A stretch of 64,000 bases of DNA from Streptomyces violaceusniger Tu 4113 (lineage in GTDB: Bacteria > Actinomycetota > Actinomycetes > Streptomycetales > Streptomycetaceae), in NCBI RefSeq assembly GCF_000147815.2, contig NC_015957.1, positions 8,742,001 through 8,806,000 of the forward strand, read 5' to 3'. Of the stretch, positions 42,289 through 50,052 are shown piece by piece; within the stretch, counting starts at the first letter, position 1; the number at the start of each line of letters is the position of its first letter. The notes under the pieces were generated by a model that saw nothing but the letters and a program-made list of their open reading frames with translations, was not told where the DNA came from and ran no database searches. The translations under genes and the position numbers were made by a program.

Positions 42289-43008
42289 TCAGTCCTCCCG
42301 GTCGAACCGTTCGTGGGCTCGCTCCGCCCCACGCTCAAGCCGGCGGTATCGCTTCTGGTTCTCCTGGTCCACCCGCTTCTCGCGACGCCAACTGGTAACG
42401 GCGCGCGTCACCAATTGCTGGATCTGCTCCTCGGTGAGCCCCTCATCCAGTGCGTCCTTCACCGCGTGGTCAACGTCCGTCATCGCCTCCTGCACACCCT
42501 CGGCATGCCCGAGCGTCAGCCGATTTGGAGGCAATGCATTCTCCGCCCGGAACCTGGCTTCCGCTTCTTGGTGATCACCAAAGCGAACGGAGTTTTCATC
42601 CGACAGTCGCCAGATCTCCCCGAGGGGAAACTCTCCGAGCGCCCAGCTCCAGACTTCCCACGGCTCCAGGGCGAGCTCTGGCAACAAACGCAGGAACCGG
42701 ACGTCCGAGCCGGAGACCTCCTCTACCTCGTAGAGCTCGTCATTGTCGGGGCGCTCGACAGCTCCTGGAGGCGGGCCAAGCAGCAGCCTGGTCGGCGTCA
42801 CCTCCAGCGCCACGGCCAGGGCCATGAGGTCATCGACATCGATCCGCCGCTGAGCTTGCTCAAGTTTGGTGATGCCCGACGGGAGGATCGGCCGGCCGAG
42901 CTTGGACAGACGCTGGGACAGCTCCCGCACTGGGATGCGGCCCCTAAGCCTGGCCACCTCCTTCGCTACGCGCTGGCCTACTACGCCGAGCCTTGATGAT
43001 GTTTCCAT
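42289..43008 (-). CDS. XRE-type phage repressor (candidate immunity regulator)
   Basis: This 239-residue protein begins at ATG 43008, whose own start codon lies inside an operator-like dyad. The helix-turn-helix spans about 15-75 (IPVRELSQRLSKLGRPILPS, GITKLEQAQRRIDVDDLMAL). The C-terminal half is helical and acidic, with HAVKDALDEGLTEEQIQQLV. It is divergent from the excisionase-like gene with two 17-bp dyads between them, the classic lysogeny switch layout. It may be leaderless or weakly translated, since no ribosome site is evident. Confidence 0.82.
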   Translation of the reverse strand: METSSRLGVVGQRVAKEVARLRGRIPVRELSQRLSKLGRPILPSGITKLEQAQRRIDVDDLMALAVALEVTPTRLLLGPPPGAVERPDNDELYEVEEVSGSDVRFLRLLPELALEPWEVWSWALGEFPLGEIWRLSDENSVRFGDHQEAEARFRAENALPPNRLTLGHAEGVQEAMTDVDHAVKDALDEGLTEEQIQQLVTRAVTSWRREKRVDQENQKRYRRLERGAERAHERFDRED

Positions 43009-43017
43009 AACGGGAAC
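43001..43017. promoter_or_regulatory. Phage operator OL-like dyad
   Basis: GTTTCC-ATAAC-GGGAAC is an inverted repeat (five of six arm pairs) with a 5-bp spacer, overlapping the repressor's start codon. It matches the perfect dyad at 43081-43097 in arm sequence and spacing, so the repressor probably binds both. Here it would limit its own synthesis. Confidence 0.75.
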
Positions 43018-43080
43018 GGTAGTTGCTACTTGACGAACACGCAACGCTTGCCGCAGTCTGTTCCCATCTTCCAACGTTAT

Positions 43081-43097
43081 GTTTCCAGAAAGGAAAC
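43081..43097. promoter_or_regulatory. Phage operator OR-like dyad
   Basis: GTTTCC-AGAAA-GGAAAC is a perfect 6-bp inverted repeat with a 5-bp spacer. It ends three bases before the excisionase-like ATG and contains its Shine-Dalgarno (AAAGGA). Occupancy would block the rightward early operon. TTGACG at 43030-43035 is a possible -35 element for that operon. Confidence 0.78.
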
Positions 43098-43100
43098 AGC

Positions 43101-43316
43101 ATGGGGTCTACCCAAGCTGCCCAGAACAGCAGGCGCCCCCTCGCCACACCGGACGAACTGGCCGTCTACCTGGGCGTTTCGAAAGCGACCATCTACCAGT
43201 GGTCCTCGCGAGGCGGCGGAGTGCCGCTGATCCGCGTCGGCCGCCACCTCCGCGCCCGCTGGACCGACGTCGACGCCTGGCTGCAGCAGCAGGTGGAGCA
43301 GAAGACCCGAGCCTGA
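43101..43316 (+). CDS. xis: Excisionase-like helix-turn-helix protein
   Basis: This 71-residue protein contains an HTH_17/MerR-type domain: LATPDELAVYLGVSKATIYQ (about 15-34) followed by RVGRHLRARWTDVDAWLQQQ. This is the standard form of small actinophage excisionases and directionality factors. ATG 43101 is preferred to the in-frame start at 43023, which would pass through the operator. It is the first gene of the rightward operon. Confidence 0.8.
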   Translation: MGSTQAAQNSRRPLATPDELAVYLGVSKATIYQWSSRGGGVPLIRVGRHLRARWTDVDAWLQQQVEQKTRA

Positions 43317-43395
43317 ACCACTCAGGGAGCTGCTGGGGGCAGCGCCCGACCGAGTAGAAGCCGCAGCCCACGGCCCTCGCAGAAACGAGCCAGCC

Positions 43396-43740
43396 ATGAC
43401 AGCCACACACAACGAGGAAGGCACCACCGGCCGAGTCCCCCGCAGCCCACTTGGCCAGTGGCCCATCCCCCGCACCGAACTCCCCTCACAGGAAGACGAC
43501 ATCCGCGCCCGCTACAACCACGAGCGCGCACGCTTCCACCTCACCCTCGGCGCCATACGCGCCGACCTCGAAGAGCAGCCCAGCCCCAGCCAAGTCCGCG
43601 CGGCGAGCCGCCGCTGGATCGAAGCCATCGCGCAGATGACCGACGAGGCGGCCAGGGCTGCACAGCGCAAGGGTGCCCAGAGTGCCCCTCTCCCCCCACG
43701 CGAACACCTGATCCAGCTCGACGAAGAGAGCCGTTCGTGA
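43396..43740 (+). CDS. Phage hypothetical protein
   Basis: This 114-residue helical protein has an Arg/Glu-rich middle (DDIRARYNHERARFHLTLGAI, VRAASRRWIEAIAQMTDEAAR). It lies between the excisionase-like gene and the primase. No family recognised; by position it is an early gene. Confidence 0.65.
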   Translation: MTATHNEEGTTGRVPRSPLGQWPIPRTELPSQEDDIRARYNHERARFHLTLGAIRADLEEQPSPSQVRAASRRWIEAIAQMTDEAARAAQRKGAQSAPLPPREHLIQLDEESRS

Positions 43741-43822
43741 AGAGCACAACCGGGCTGAAGCCCCAATCGATTCGCGTGGTCCGCCACCGTCAGCTCGCTT
43801 GTGTCGCCGGAAGGAGCGCCGC

Positions 43823-46168
43823 ATGAGAAATGCCTACCTGCGCGTTGCTTCGGCGCTGGAGGAACACGGCAGCAAGGGACGCGGTACCTCCTGGCAATGC
43901 ATCGCCCACGAAGACCGGAGCCCCTCACTGTCCCTGCGTGAGGGCGAGAAGGGTGTGGCGCTCAAGTGCCATGCAGGATGCGCCACCGAAGACGTGGTCA
44001 GCGCACTGGGTCTCACCATGGCGGACCTCTTCGATGAGCCCCTGGAGAATCGCCAGCGCCCGCAGGTCGTGGCCGAGTATCCGTACACCGACGAGCAGGG
44101 CGAAGTCCTCTTCGTCGTGCGACGGCTGGAGCCCGGATACGACGGCGACCGGAAGACGTTCCGGCAGTTCCGGCCGGACGGGACCCCGGGCACCAAGGGC
44201 ATCCGGCGCGTCCTCTACCGGCTCCCCCAAGTCCTCGCCGAAGCGGCGGCTGGCGGAACCGTCCTCGTCGTGGAAGGCGAGAAGGATGTCGACACCCTTG
44301 CCCATCTCCACGTGGTCGCCACCTGCAATGTGGGCGGCGCGGGGAAGTGGAGCGACAACTACACGGCGAGCCTCCGCGGCGCGTCCAACGTCATCGTCAT
44401 CGCCGACCGCGACGAGCCCGGCCGCAAGCACGCCGAGACCGTCTACCGGTCCGTCATGGCAGCAGGCATCCCGGTGCAGATCCTCGAGGCCGCCAAGGGC
44501 AAGGACGTGTCCGACCACCTCGCCGCAGGGCTGGACTATGACGCACTGCGCACCCCCGAATGGCATCCCACAAATCCCGGAACTCAGAGCGCGTCCCAAG
44601 ATGCGGACTCGGAGGATGGTTCTGGGAGTTCTGGGACGCATTCCGGGACGCCCGCTTGGGAGGAACCCGTCTCCCTCGACAGGCGGGCCCTGCCGCCGTT
44701 CCCCCTGGACGCCCTCGGCCCGCTCGCCCCGTTCGTCAACGCGACCGCCGAGAGCCTCCAGGTCCCTCCCGACATGGTGGCGTTCGCCTGCCTGGCGACG
44801 ATCTCCACCGCGACGGGCGGGCGCCGCAAAATCCAGGTGAAGCACGGATGGAGCGAGTCGACCGCCCTCTACCTCACCGCGCTCGCCGACTCGTCCGAGA
44901 AGAAGACGCCCGCGCTCAACGCCGCATGCGATCCGCTGCGCGACATTGAGACCGAGCTGATCGAGGCCGCTCGGCCAGAGGTGGAGGAGACGCGGCAGGA
45001 GATCCGCATCACCGAGCGGGCGATGGAGGCCGCCGAGAAGATCGCGGGTGGTGGTGGCGGCAAGTCGGCCGATCGCGAGGAGGCCAAGGCCGACGCCGAG
45101 GCGGCCCGGGAGAAGCTGCTGGAGCTGGGCGAGAACCCGGCTCTTCCCCTGATCCTGGTCCGGGACATCACGCTTGAGGCCCTCGCGCTGCGTATGGCGG
45201 AGCAAGGCGGGCGCCTCGGTTCCCTCGCTTCCGAGGGGGGACTGTTCAAGATCGCGGCCGGTCTGTACGGCAACAACGGCAAGGCCAACACTGACCTCCT
45301 GCTGGAGGCGTACACGGGCGGCCCGTACAGCATCGAGCGCATCGGCCGCCCCGATCGGCGCATGCCCTCCACGTTCCTGTCCCTCGGGATGATCATTCAG
45401 CCGGGCATGGTCGCCGGGCTGGAGAAGAAGAACCCCGAGTTCCGGCAGTCCGGGTTCCTTGGCCGCTTCCTGTACGCCAAGCCGGCGCCCACCGAGTACG
45501 ACACCTTCGACACTCCCGAGGTGCCGTTCGCCGTGGCGGACGAGTACGCCCAGCGCATCCGCGCCCTCGTCGGCAAGGTGTGGAACACCAAGGACGTCGT
45601 GATGATGCGGCTGTCGCCCGAGGCCCGCGCCGAGTTCGGCCGCTTCTATGACGCCTTCGCTCAGCGCCGGAAGCCTGGCGGTGATCTGCACGACATTGCC
45701 GACTGGGCGGGCAAGCTCCGCGGGCAGCTCATCCGCATCGCCGCCTGCATCACGCTGTTCGAGGACCCGCAGGCGCAGGAGATCAGCCTCGACCGCGTCC
45801 AGGCCGCTATCTCCATGGCCCCCTACTTCATCTCGCACGCCCGAGCCGTGTTCGACCTCATGGGCAAGGACCGGGAAGGCGCCCTCAGGCCGCTCCGCGA
45901 CCTCCTCTCCTGGCTTCGCAGCCGCCCGGACCCGGGCGCCGACTTCTCCGCGCGTGACGCCTGGCAGGCCCTCAAGGGCCGCGAGTGGGCGGAAGACATG
46001 GACACCATGAACGGCGTGCTGAAGGACATGGAGCAGCACGGATGGATCGCCTACCGCCCCATGCCCGACTCGGGCAAGCCTGGCCGCAAGCCGTCCTCGC
46101 GCTTCGACGTGCACCCCTGGGTCGCAAGCCCGCCAGTGCATCCCACAAATCCCACAACCCACCCGTGA
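43823..46168 (+). CDS. Phage TOPRIM primase / DUF3987 replication protein
   Basis: This 781-residue replication protein has an N-terminal zinc-type primase region (SWQCIAHEDRSPSLSLREGE with CHAGC), a TOPRIM domain (about 150-230: VLVVEGEKDVDTL, VIVIADRDEPGRKHAE) and a C-terminal DUF3987 region (from about 290: AFACLATISTATGGRRKIQV, NNGKANTDLLLEAY, QSGFLGRFLYAKP). A long Ser/Gly/Asp linker (about 245-285) separates them and contains one of two related repeats. AAGGAG is six bases before ATG 43823. It probably primes prophage replication. Confidence 0.88.
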   Translation: MRNAYLRVASALEEHGSKGRGTSWQCIAHEDRSPSLSLREGEKGVALKCHAGCATEDVVSALGLTMADLFDEPLENRQRPQVVAEYPYTDEQGEVLFVVRRLEPGYDGDRKTFRQFRPDGTPGTKGIRRVLYRLPQVLAEAAAGGTVLVVEGEKDVDTLAHLHVVATCNVGGAGKWSDNYTASLRGASNVIVIADRDEPGRKHAETVYRSVMAAGIPVQILEAAKGKDVSDHLAAGLDYDALRTPEWHPTNPGTQSASQDADSEDGSGSSGTHSGTPAWEEPVSLDRRALPPFPLDALGPLAPFVNATAESLQVPPDMVAFACLATISTATGGRRKIQVKHGWSESTALYLTALADSSEKKTPALNAACDPLRDIETELIEAARPEVEETRQEIRITERAMEAAEKIAGGGGGKSADREEAKADAEAAREKLLELGENPALPLILVRDITLEALALRMAEQGGRLGSLASEGGLFKIAAGLYGNNGKANTDLLLEAYTGGPYSIERIGRPDRRMPSTFLSLGMIIQPGMVAGLEKKNPEFRQSGFLGRFLYAKPAPTEYDTFDTPEVPFAVADEYAQRIRALVGKVWNTKDVVMMRLSPEARAEFGRFYDAFAQRRKPGGDLHDIADWAGKLRGQLIRIAACITLFEDPQAQEISLDRVQAAISMAPYFISHARAVFDLMGKDREGALRPLRDLLSWLRSRPDPGADFSARDAWQALKGREWAEDMDTMNGVLKDMEQHGWIAYRPMPDSGKPGRKPSSRFDVHPWVASPPVHPTNPTTHP
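44563..44639 (+). repeat. 77-bp bipartite repeat, copy 1 (inside the primase gene)
   Basis: Ends are GCATCCCACAAATCCC (44563-44578) and GTTCTGGGAGTTCTGGGAC plus GC (44619-44639). The outer parts are identical to 46138-46214, while the middle 40 bp is unrelated. TCCCACAAATCCC and GGGAGTTCTGGGA pair at 10 of 13 positions, so each copy can fold. In the primase frame it encodes HPTNPGTQ and the GSSGTHSG linker. Confidence 0.7.
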
Positions 46169-46214
46169 GCCCACTGTCCGAGATGCTTCCGCAGTTCTGG
46201 GAGTTCTGGGACGC
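46138..46214 (+). repeat. 77-bp bipartite repeat, copy 2 (primase 3' end)
   Basis: It has the same 16-bp and 21-bp ends as copy 1, the same total length and a different interior. It starts in the last codons of the primase (HPTNPTTHP) and ends upstream of the next ORF. The two copies are exactly 1575 bp (525 codons) apart. Confidence 0.7.
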
Positions 46215-46248
46215 GATTCGCACTGGACGCATATTGAAGGAGAGCCGC

Positions 46249-46671
46249 ATGATCCCCGCGACGCAGCCCCACAAGGCCCACTACAAGCACCAGACCGACG
46301 GCCCCGACGGCAAACCCCAGGTCCACTACTCCACCAAGCCCGTCATCGCCTGGGACGGCGACGGCGCTGCACTCGTCGCCGACGAAAGTGGTCGACTCCG
46401 ACCCGCCTACGACTGGTCCAACTTCCACCATGTGGCGCCTGCCAAGGGACCTGTCGTCGCCGCCCTCCCCGGAGACGGCTGGCGATCCGAGTTCACCTTC
46501 GAGGGCTCCCTGCACTCCTGGCCCATCGCCGCGTGGCTCGTCCGAGACGACGGCGAATGCGAGCCGGCGACCGTCGACAGGGACGGCTTGATCACTGACC
46601 CCACTACGGCCGGCAACTTCACCCGCCTCTTCCACCCCGACGAGGAGGTCGAGTCCGGTGAACGTGAATGA
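46249..46671 (+). CDS. Phage hypothetical protein
   Basis: This 140-residue, strand-rich protein starts at ATG 46249 with AAGGAG seven bases upstream. It contains KPVIAWDGDGAALVADESGRL and SFEG-like WRSEFTFEGSLHSWPIAAWL. No family recognised. It is probably an early-operon protein, overlapping the next ORF by 14 bases. Confidence 0.65.
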   Translation: MIPATQPHKAHYKHQTDGPDGKPQVHYSTKPVIAWDGDGAALVADESGRLRPAYDWSNFHHVAPAKGPVVAALPGDGWRSEFTFEGSLHSWPIAAWLVRDDGECEPATVDRDGLITDPTTAGNFTRLFHPDEEVESGERE

Positions 46672-46849
46672 CGTGGTGGCCGAGCGGATAGCCGCCGCCC
46701 GTCGCCGCATCGAGGCGGCCAGGCAGCGGCGGGCCACCCTCGCCGCCGCCCGCCAACGCGGCCTCGCCCAACGGCACGCCGCCAAGCTCCGCAACCTCGA
46801 AGCCTCCCGGCAGCGGGAAGCTTCCCAACCCACCGAGGAGAACCAGTGA
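46658..46849 (+). CDS. Small Arg/Ala-rich coiled-coil protein
   Basis: This 63-residue protein (GTG 46658) is almost entirely one basic helix (VAERIAAARRRIEAARQRRA). It may bind nucleic acid or act as an adaptor. It overlaps its upstream neighbour by 14 bases and its downstream neighbour by four. Confidence 0.6.
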   Translation: MNVNDVVAERIAAARRRIEAARQRRATLAAARQRGLAQRHAAKLRNLEASRQREASQPTEENQ

Positions 46850-47298
46850 CCACCGTTGCCACCGTCCGAGACACCGGCCAGCTCGACGACATCACCGCGG
46901 CCGACATCGCCAACCTGTGGAACGCCGCCTACCCCACCATGCGAACGATCCTCACCGCCTCCATCAACGAACTCCGCGACAGGATCCGCCGCGAGGGATG
47001 GGCCCAGGACAACCTGCTCAACTCCGACGGGGGATCCGACCGCGACCTCGGCGCCAAGGTCGCGCGGCTGGAGAACCTGCGGTGCAGCCTTGGCCAGCTC
47101 GACCGCGGCACCTACCGCGGATGCACCCGCAGTCCCGGAGGCTTCAGCGCCATTCACGCCTACTGGGCGGTGCGAGACGTCCTCATCGCCACCTCCATCA
47201 ACGACCGCGACCTCGCCGCCGTGTACGAGCTGGCCGCCATCCTTTCCCGCACCTCCGACGCCCGGCAGCGCGAGCTGGCTGCACGGCGCAGCGGCTGA
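46846..47298 (+). CDS. Phage hypothetical protein
   Basis: This 150-residue helical protein (GTG 46846) contains LWNAAYPTMRTILTASINEL and LAKVARLEN-type segments, with a single CTRSPGGFSAIHAYWAV motif. No family recognised. It is part of the tightly overlapping early operon. Confidence 0.6.
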   Translation: MTTVATVRDTGQLDDITAADIANLWNAAYPTMRTILTASINELRDRIRREGWAQDNLLNSDGGSDRDLGAKVARLENLRCSLGQLDRGTYRGCTRSPGGFSAIHAYWAVRDVLIATSINDRDLAAVYELAAILSRTSDARQRELAARRSG

Positions 47299-47404
47299 CC
47301 CGCACAACAACGGCCGGGCCCGCGGACATCGGGCCCGGCCACCCACCCAGCATCCCGCAGTTGCGAGGTCCCCGCGGGACCTAACAAACCCGAAGGAGCC
47401 CGCC

Positions 47405-47596
47405 ATGGCCACCAACGACCTCACCGAAGCCGAGGCCACGGGCCCTGTCGGCTACATCGCCCTGTGCCTCGCCCACGTCCGCACCGGCCACGCCATCACC
47501 GAACTCGACACCGGCCTGGTCATGTACGTGCCCCCCACGCAGGCCGACGTCGACAACGCCCGCCACATGGCTGAAGTCCTAGCCCGCACCGCCTGA
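47405..47596 (+). CDS. Phage hypothetical protein
   Basis: This 63-residue protein has AAGGAG before ATG 47405. It contains [20 protein letters not shown] and a short C-terminal helix. It lies just before ssb. No function is apparent. Confidence 0.6.
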   Translation: MATNDLTEAEATGPVGYIALCLAHVRTGHAITELDTGLVMYVPPTQADVDNARHMAEVLARTA

Positions 47597-47639
47597 TCAA
47601 ACCCCTGTCCCCCCAAACCGAATTGAAGGAGACCGCCTG

Positions 47640-48152
47640 ATGTCTGGCGAGACCGTCATCACCCTGATCGGCAACCTGGTCGACGATCCCGAGTTGCGTT
47701 TCACCCCGTCCGGTGCGGCGGTCGCGAAGTTCCGCGTGGCGTCGACACCCCGCACCTTCAACAAGACGACGAATGCTTGGGAGGACGGCGAGAGCCTCTT
47801 CCTCACGTGCTCGGTGTGGCGGCAGGCGGCCGAGCATGTGGCCGAGTCCCTCGCCCGCGGCATGCGCGTCATCGTGCAGGGACGCCTGAAGCAGCGGTCC
47901 TACGAGGACCGCGAGGGCGTGAAGCGCACCGTGTACGAGCTCGACGTCGACGAGGTCGGCCCGTCCCTGCGCAACGCCACGGCGAAGGTCACCAAGGCCA
48001 CCGGCAACGGTAGCCAGCAGCAGGGCCAGGCCGACCCGTGGGCCGGCGCCAAGCCCGCCGCGCCCAACGGCCAGGCCCAGGGCGGCGGGTGGTCAACCAC
48101 CCAGCAGCAGCCCGCGCCCGCCAGCAATGGCGACTCCGAGCCCCCGTTCTGA
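47640..48152 (+). CDS. ssb: Single-stranded DNA-binding protein
   Basis: This 170-residue protein has an OB fold ([66 protein letters not shown]). A Gln/Pro/Gly-rich linker and the acidic tip DSEPPF follow; the tip is a variant of the DDDIPF-type end that recruits partner proteins. GAAGGAG precedes ATG 47640. It supports prophage replication with the upstream primase. Confidence 0.95.
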   Translation: MSGETVITLIGNLVDDPELRFTPSGAAVAKFRVASTPRTFNKTTNAWEDGESLFLTCSVWRQAAEHVAESLARGMRVIVQGRLKQRSYEDREGVKRTVYELDVDEVGPSLRNATAKVTKATGNGSQQQGQADPWAGAKPAAPNGQAQGGGWSTTQQQPAPASNGDSEPPF

Positions 48153-48161
48153 TCAAGCACC

Positions 48162-48188
48162 GTGAGGTGGTCAGCCTGACCACCTCAC
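48162..48188. promoter_or_regulatory. 27-bp perfect dyad after ssb
   Basis: GTGAGGTGGTCAG and CTGACCACCTCAC are perfect 13-bp arms around a single C. It lies ten bases after the ssb stop and 18 bases before the next start. A near copy (12 of 13 pairs) is at 56256-56282. It could be a terminator without a T run or a protein-binding site. Confidence 0.65.
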
Positions 48189-48206
48189 CGGCAGGAAGGA
48201 CCCGTC

Positions 48207-48383
48207 ATGACCGAGAACGAGATCCGGTGGCTGGCGTTGGGCTTCACGCTCGGCCTGTACGTGATGCTGGCGGCGCAGATCCTCGGCGGCATGCTCGACG
48301 ACCGCCGCGACCGGAAGGCCCTCCGGGCAGCCGAGACGAGGTACGCACTGGTGCGTACCCCTGGCGGTGACCAGCATGAGTGA
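48207..48383 (+). CDS. Small single-pass membrane protein
   Basis: This 58-residue protein (ATG 48207, AGGAAGG upstream) has one hydrophobic helix (WLALGFTLGLYVMLAAQILGG) followed by a basic tail. It could be a superinfection or lysis accessory protein, but nothing specific can be said. It overlaps the next gene by eight bases. Confidence 0.6.
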   Translation: MTENEIRWLALGFTLGLYVMLAAQILGGMLDDRRDRKALRAAETRYALVRTPGGDQHE

Positions 48384-49002
48384 GTGCCTGCTGTGCGAGA
48401 GACCGTACCGAGACGGCCGACTGTGCCCCGGCTGTACGCGGGGGACAGCCGAGCGCCTCGGCCGCATGCCGAGCCTGTACGGGGCGCTCGCCGCGTTCCT
48501 GCAGCCCTCTGCGGGCAGAGGGCAGGGGCGCCGCGTGCGGGCCGTAGAGGCACCTCTGCCAGTCTCTGAGCCCGTGCTGACCCTTCGGGGCCCCGGCGGC
48601 ATCGTCGGCGTCCTGGAGGACTGGCGCAGCGTCCTGCATGCCGATCTCGGCTGGACCGAGCCCGAGCCCCGCGGCGCCATCCACGAGCGGGTGGCAGAGG
48701 CGGCAGCCCGGCTGACCGACAACGTCCTGTGGATCGCGTCCAGCTGGCCACTGGCCGGCGCCTTCGCCGAAGAACTCCGCGATCTCGAACGGTCGGCGCT
48801 GTCGATCGTCAGCCCGCCCGAGAAGACCCGCCGGATCGGCCAGTGCCCGACCCTGCAGAGCGACGGCACCCGCTGCGGCGCCGTCCTCCGCGCCCCGCAC
48901 GGCGTCACCCAGGTCAGCTGCCCTTGGTGTCGCCCCACGCATCCCCTCCACACCTGGTACGCGATCGTGCGTGCGGACCAGGCAGAGCAACGGGCATCCT
49001 GA
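48376..49002 (+). CDS. Zinc-ribbon-containing phage protein
   Basis: This 208-residue protein has an N-terminal zinc motif (CLLCERPYRDGRLCPGC) and a second pair near the C-terminus (GQCPTLQSDGTRCGAVL then SCPWCRP). The middle is helical. The likely start is ATG 48376, with GTG 48367 as an alternative. No family is recognised; a nucleic-acid-binding role is possible. It ends just before a strong terminator, closing the early operon. Confidence 0.65.
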   Translation: MSECLLCERPYRDGRLCPGCTRGTAERLGRMPSLYGALAAFLQPSAGRGQGRRVRAVEAPLPVSEPVLTLRGPGGIVGVLEDWRSVLHADLGWTEPEPRGAIHERVAEAAARLTDNVLWIASSWPLAGAFAEELRDLERSALSIVSPPEKTRRIGQCPTLQSDGTRCGAVLRAPHGVTQVSCPWCRPTHPLHTWYAIVRADQAEQRAS

Positions 49003-49016
49003 CGGATGTCGCAGGA

Positions 49017-49052
49017 AGAGGCCCCACCCGGTCCGCCGGGTGGGGCCTCTTT
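49017..49052 (+). terminator. Rho-independent terminator
   Basis: AGAGGCCCCACCCGG and CCGGGTGGGGCCTCT form a 15-bp perfect stem with a TCCG loop, followed by TT. It ends the early transcript after the zinc-ribbon gene. Confidence 0.85.
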
Positions 49053-49125
49053 GTGCGTCCGTGCGCCCTTGCAGTTGGCCGCCCAACGGCGGGACCCTAC
49101 GGGCACCACGACGAGGAGGCGCACC

Positions 49126-49206
49126 GTGATTCTGTCCGAATGCGATCACCAGTGGGTTGGATGGAGTGGCAAGCTCCGCTGCCGGAAGTGCGGCGCCACT
49201 CAGTGA
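49126..49206 (+). CDS. 26-residue CxxC peptide
   Basis: This very short ORF (GTG 49126) has GAGGAGG six bases upstream. It reads MILSECDHQWVGWSG then KLRCRKCGATQ, with a Cys-x-His plus CRKC pattern suitable for one zinc ion. Its stop overlaps the start of the kinase-like gene, so it may also serve to couple translation. Confidence 0.55.
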   Translation: MILSECDHQWVGWSGKLRCRKCGATQ

Positions 49207-49997
49207 CTCGCACGCTCTGGGCCGAGCTGCCCGTCGATGTTCGCGCCGCCGTCACTGCCCACACCGGGCCCGTCACGGCGGCGCTCGACGTGCCGCACGG
49301 CTACAACTGCACCCACGCCAGCATCCTGACCACAGCCGCCGGGGACGTCTTCGTCAAAGCGGCGCCCGCTGCCGAGGCTGCCGCCTTCCACGACCGGGAG
49401 GAGGTGGCCGCGCCCTTCACCGCAGGCATTGGCCCCCGGCTCCGTCAGCGTGCCCGTCGCGGGGCGTGGGATGTGCTCGCCTTCGACGCTGTTCCGGCCG
49501 CACGGCATGCCCACCTCGCCCCGGGCTCGGCGGACTGCGCCGTGCTCGCCGGGCTACTCCAGGCCAGCACCACCCGAACGGCCCCCGGCAACGTGCCCCC
49601 ATGGACCAGCCGCTGGGCCGAGCACGCCACACCCAGCGAGGCCGCCCTGCTCGACGGCCGCACGCTGGTGCACGGGGACATCAACCCGCACAACGTGCTC
49701 CTCTCCGCCGGCCGGGCGTGGCTCGTCGATTGGGCGGCTGCCTGCCGAGGGCCCGCCTGGGCGGACGTCGCCGAGGCTGCGATCCGGCTGATGGAGGAGG
49801 AGCACACGGCGCGGGACGCGCACGCCTGGGCCTCCCGCATCCCGGCCTGGCGGGACGCCGACCCCGCAGCCGTCACTGTGTGGGCTGATGTCTGCTGCCG
49901 GGCGTGGGAAGCTCGCATCGGCCCCGCGGATGCAGCATCGTCCAATGCCCGCCACCAGGCCCTCGCCGCCGAAGCCGCGTCAGCGGTCGCACACTGA
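49203..49997 (+). CDS. Aminoglycoside-phosphotransferase-like kinase
   Basis: This 264-residue APH/choline-kinase-fold protein has a nucleotide-side Lys (DVFVKAAPAAEAAAF), the catalytic loop LVHGDINPHNVLL (about 158-170) and the metal-binding Asp in AWLVDWAAACRGPAW. Proteins like this are common in Streptomyces and usually modify unknown small molecules. In a prophage it is probably a cargo (moron) gene. It is flanked by terminators on both sides. Confidence 0.85.
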   Translation: MTRTLWAELPVDVRAAVTAHTGPVTAALDVPHGYNCTHASILTTAAGDVFVKAAPAAEAAAFHDREEVAAPFTAGIGPRLRQRARRGAWDVLAFDAVPAARHAHLAPGSADCAVLAGLLQASTTRTAPGNVPPWTSRWAEHATPSEAALLDGRTLVHGDINPHNVLLSAGRAWLVDWAAACRGPAWADVAEAAIRLMEEEHTARDAHAWASRIPAWRDADPAAVTVWADVCCRAWEARIGPADAASSNARHQALAAEAASAVAH

Positions 49998-50010
49998 CGG
50001 CACAACACGG

Positions 50011-50040
50011 TAGGCCCCACCCTCACGGGTGGGGCCTACT
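50011..50040. terminator. Bidirectional terminator
   Basis: GTAGGCCCCACCC and GGGTGGGGCCTAC form a 13-bp perfect stem with a TCAC loop between the kinase-like gene and the convergent deformylase-fusion gene. Its stem core GGCCCCACCC is shared with the terminator at 49017. Confidence 0.85.
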
Positions 50041-50052
50041 TCGTGCCTGGGG

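Noticed and set aside
43925..46174. 749-codon minus-strand open frame
   Set aside because: Antisense of the primase gene, which has clear TOPRIM and DUF3987 motifs.
46051..47439. 462-codon minus-strand frame over small phage ORFs
   Set aside because: The plus-strand ORFs overlap in an operon with ribosome sites and normal composition; the minus frame is a shadow.
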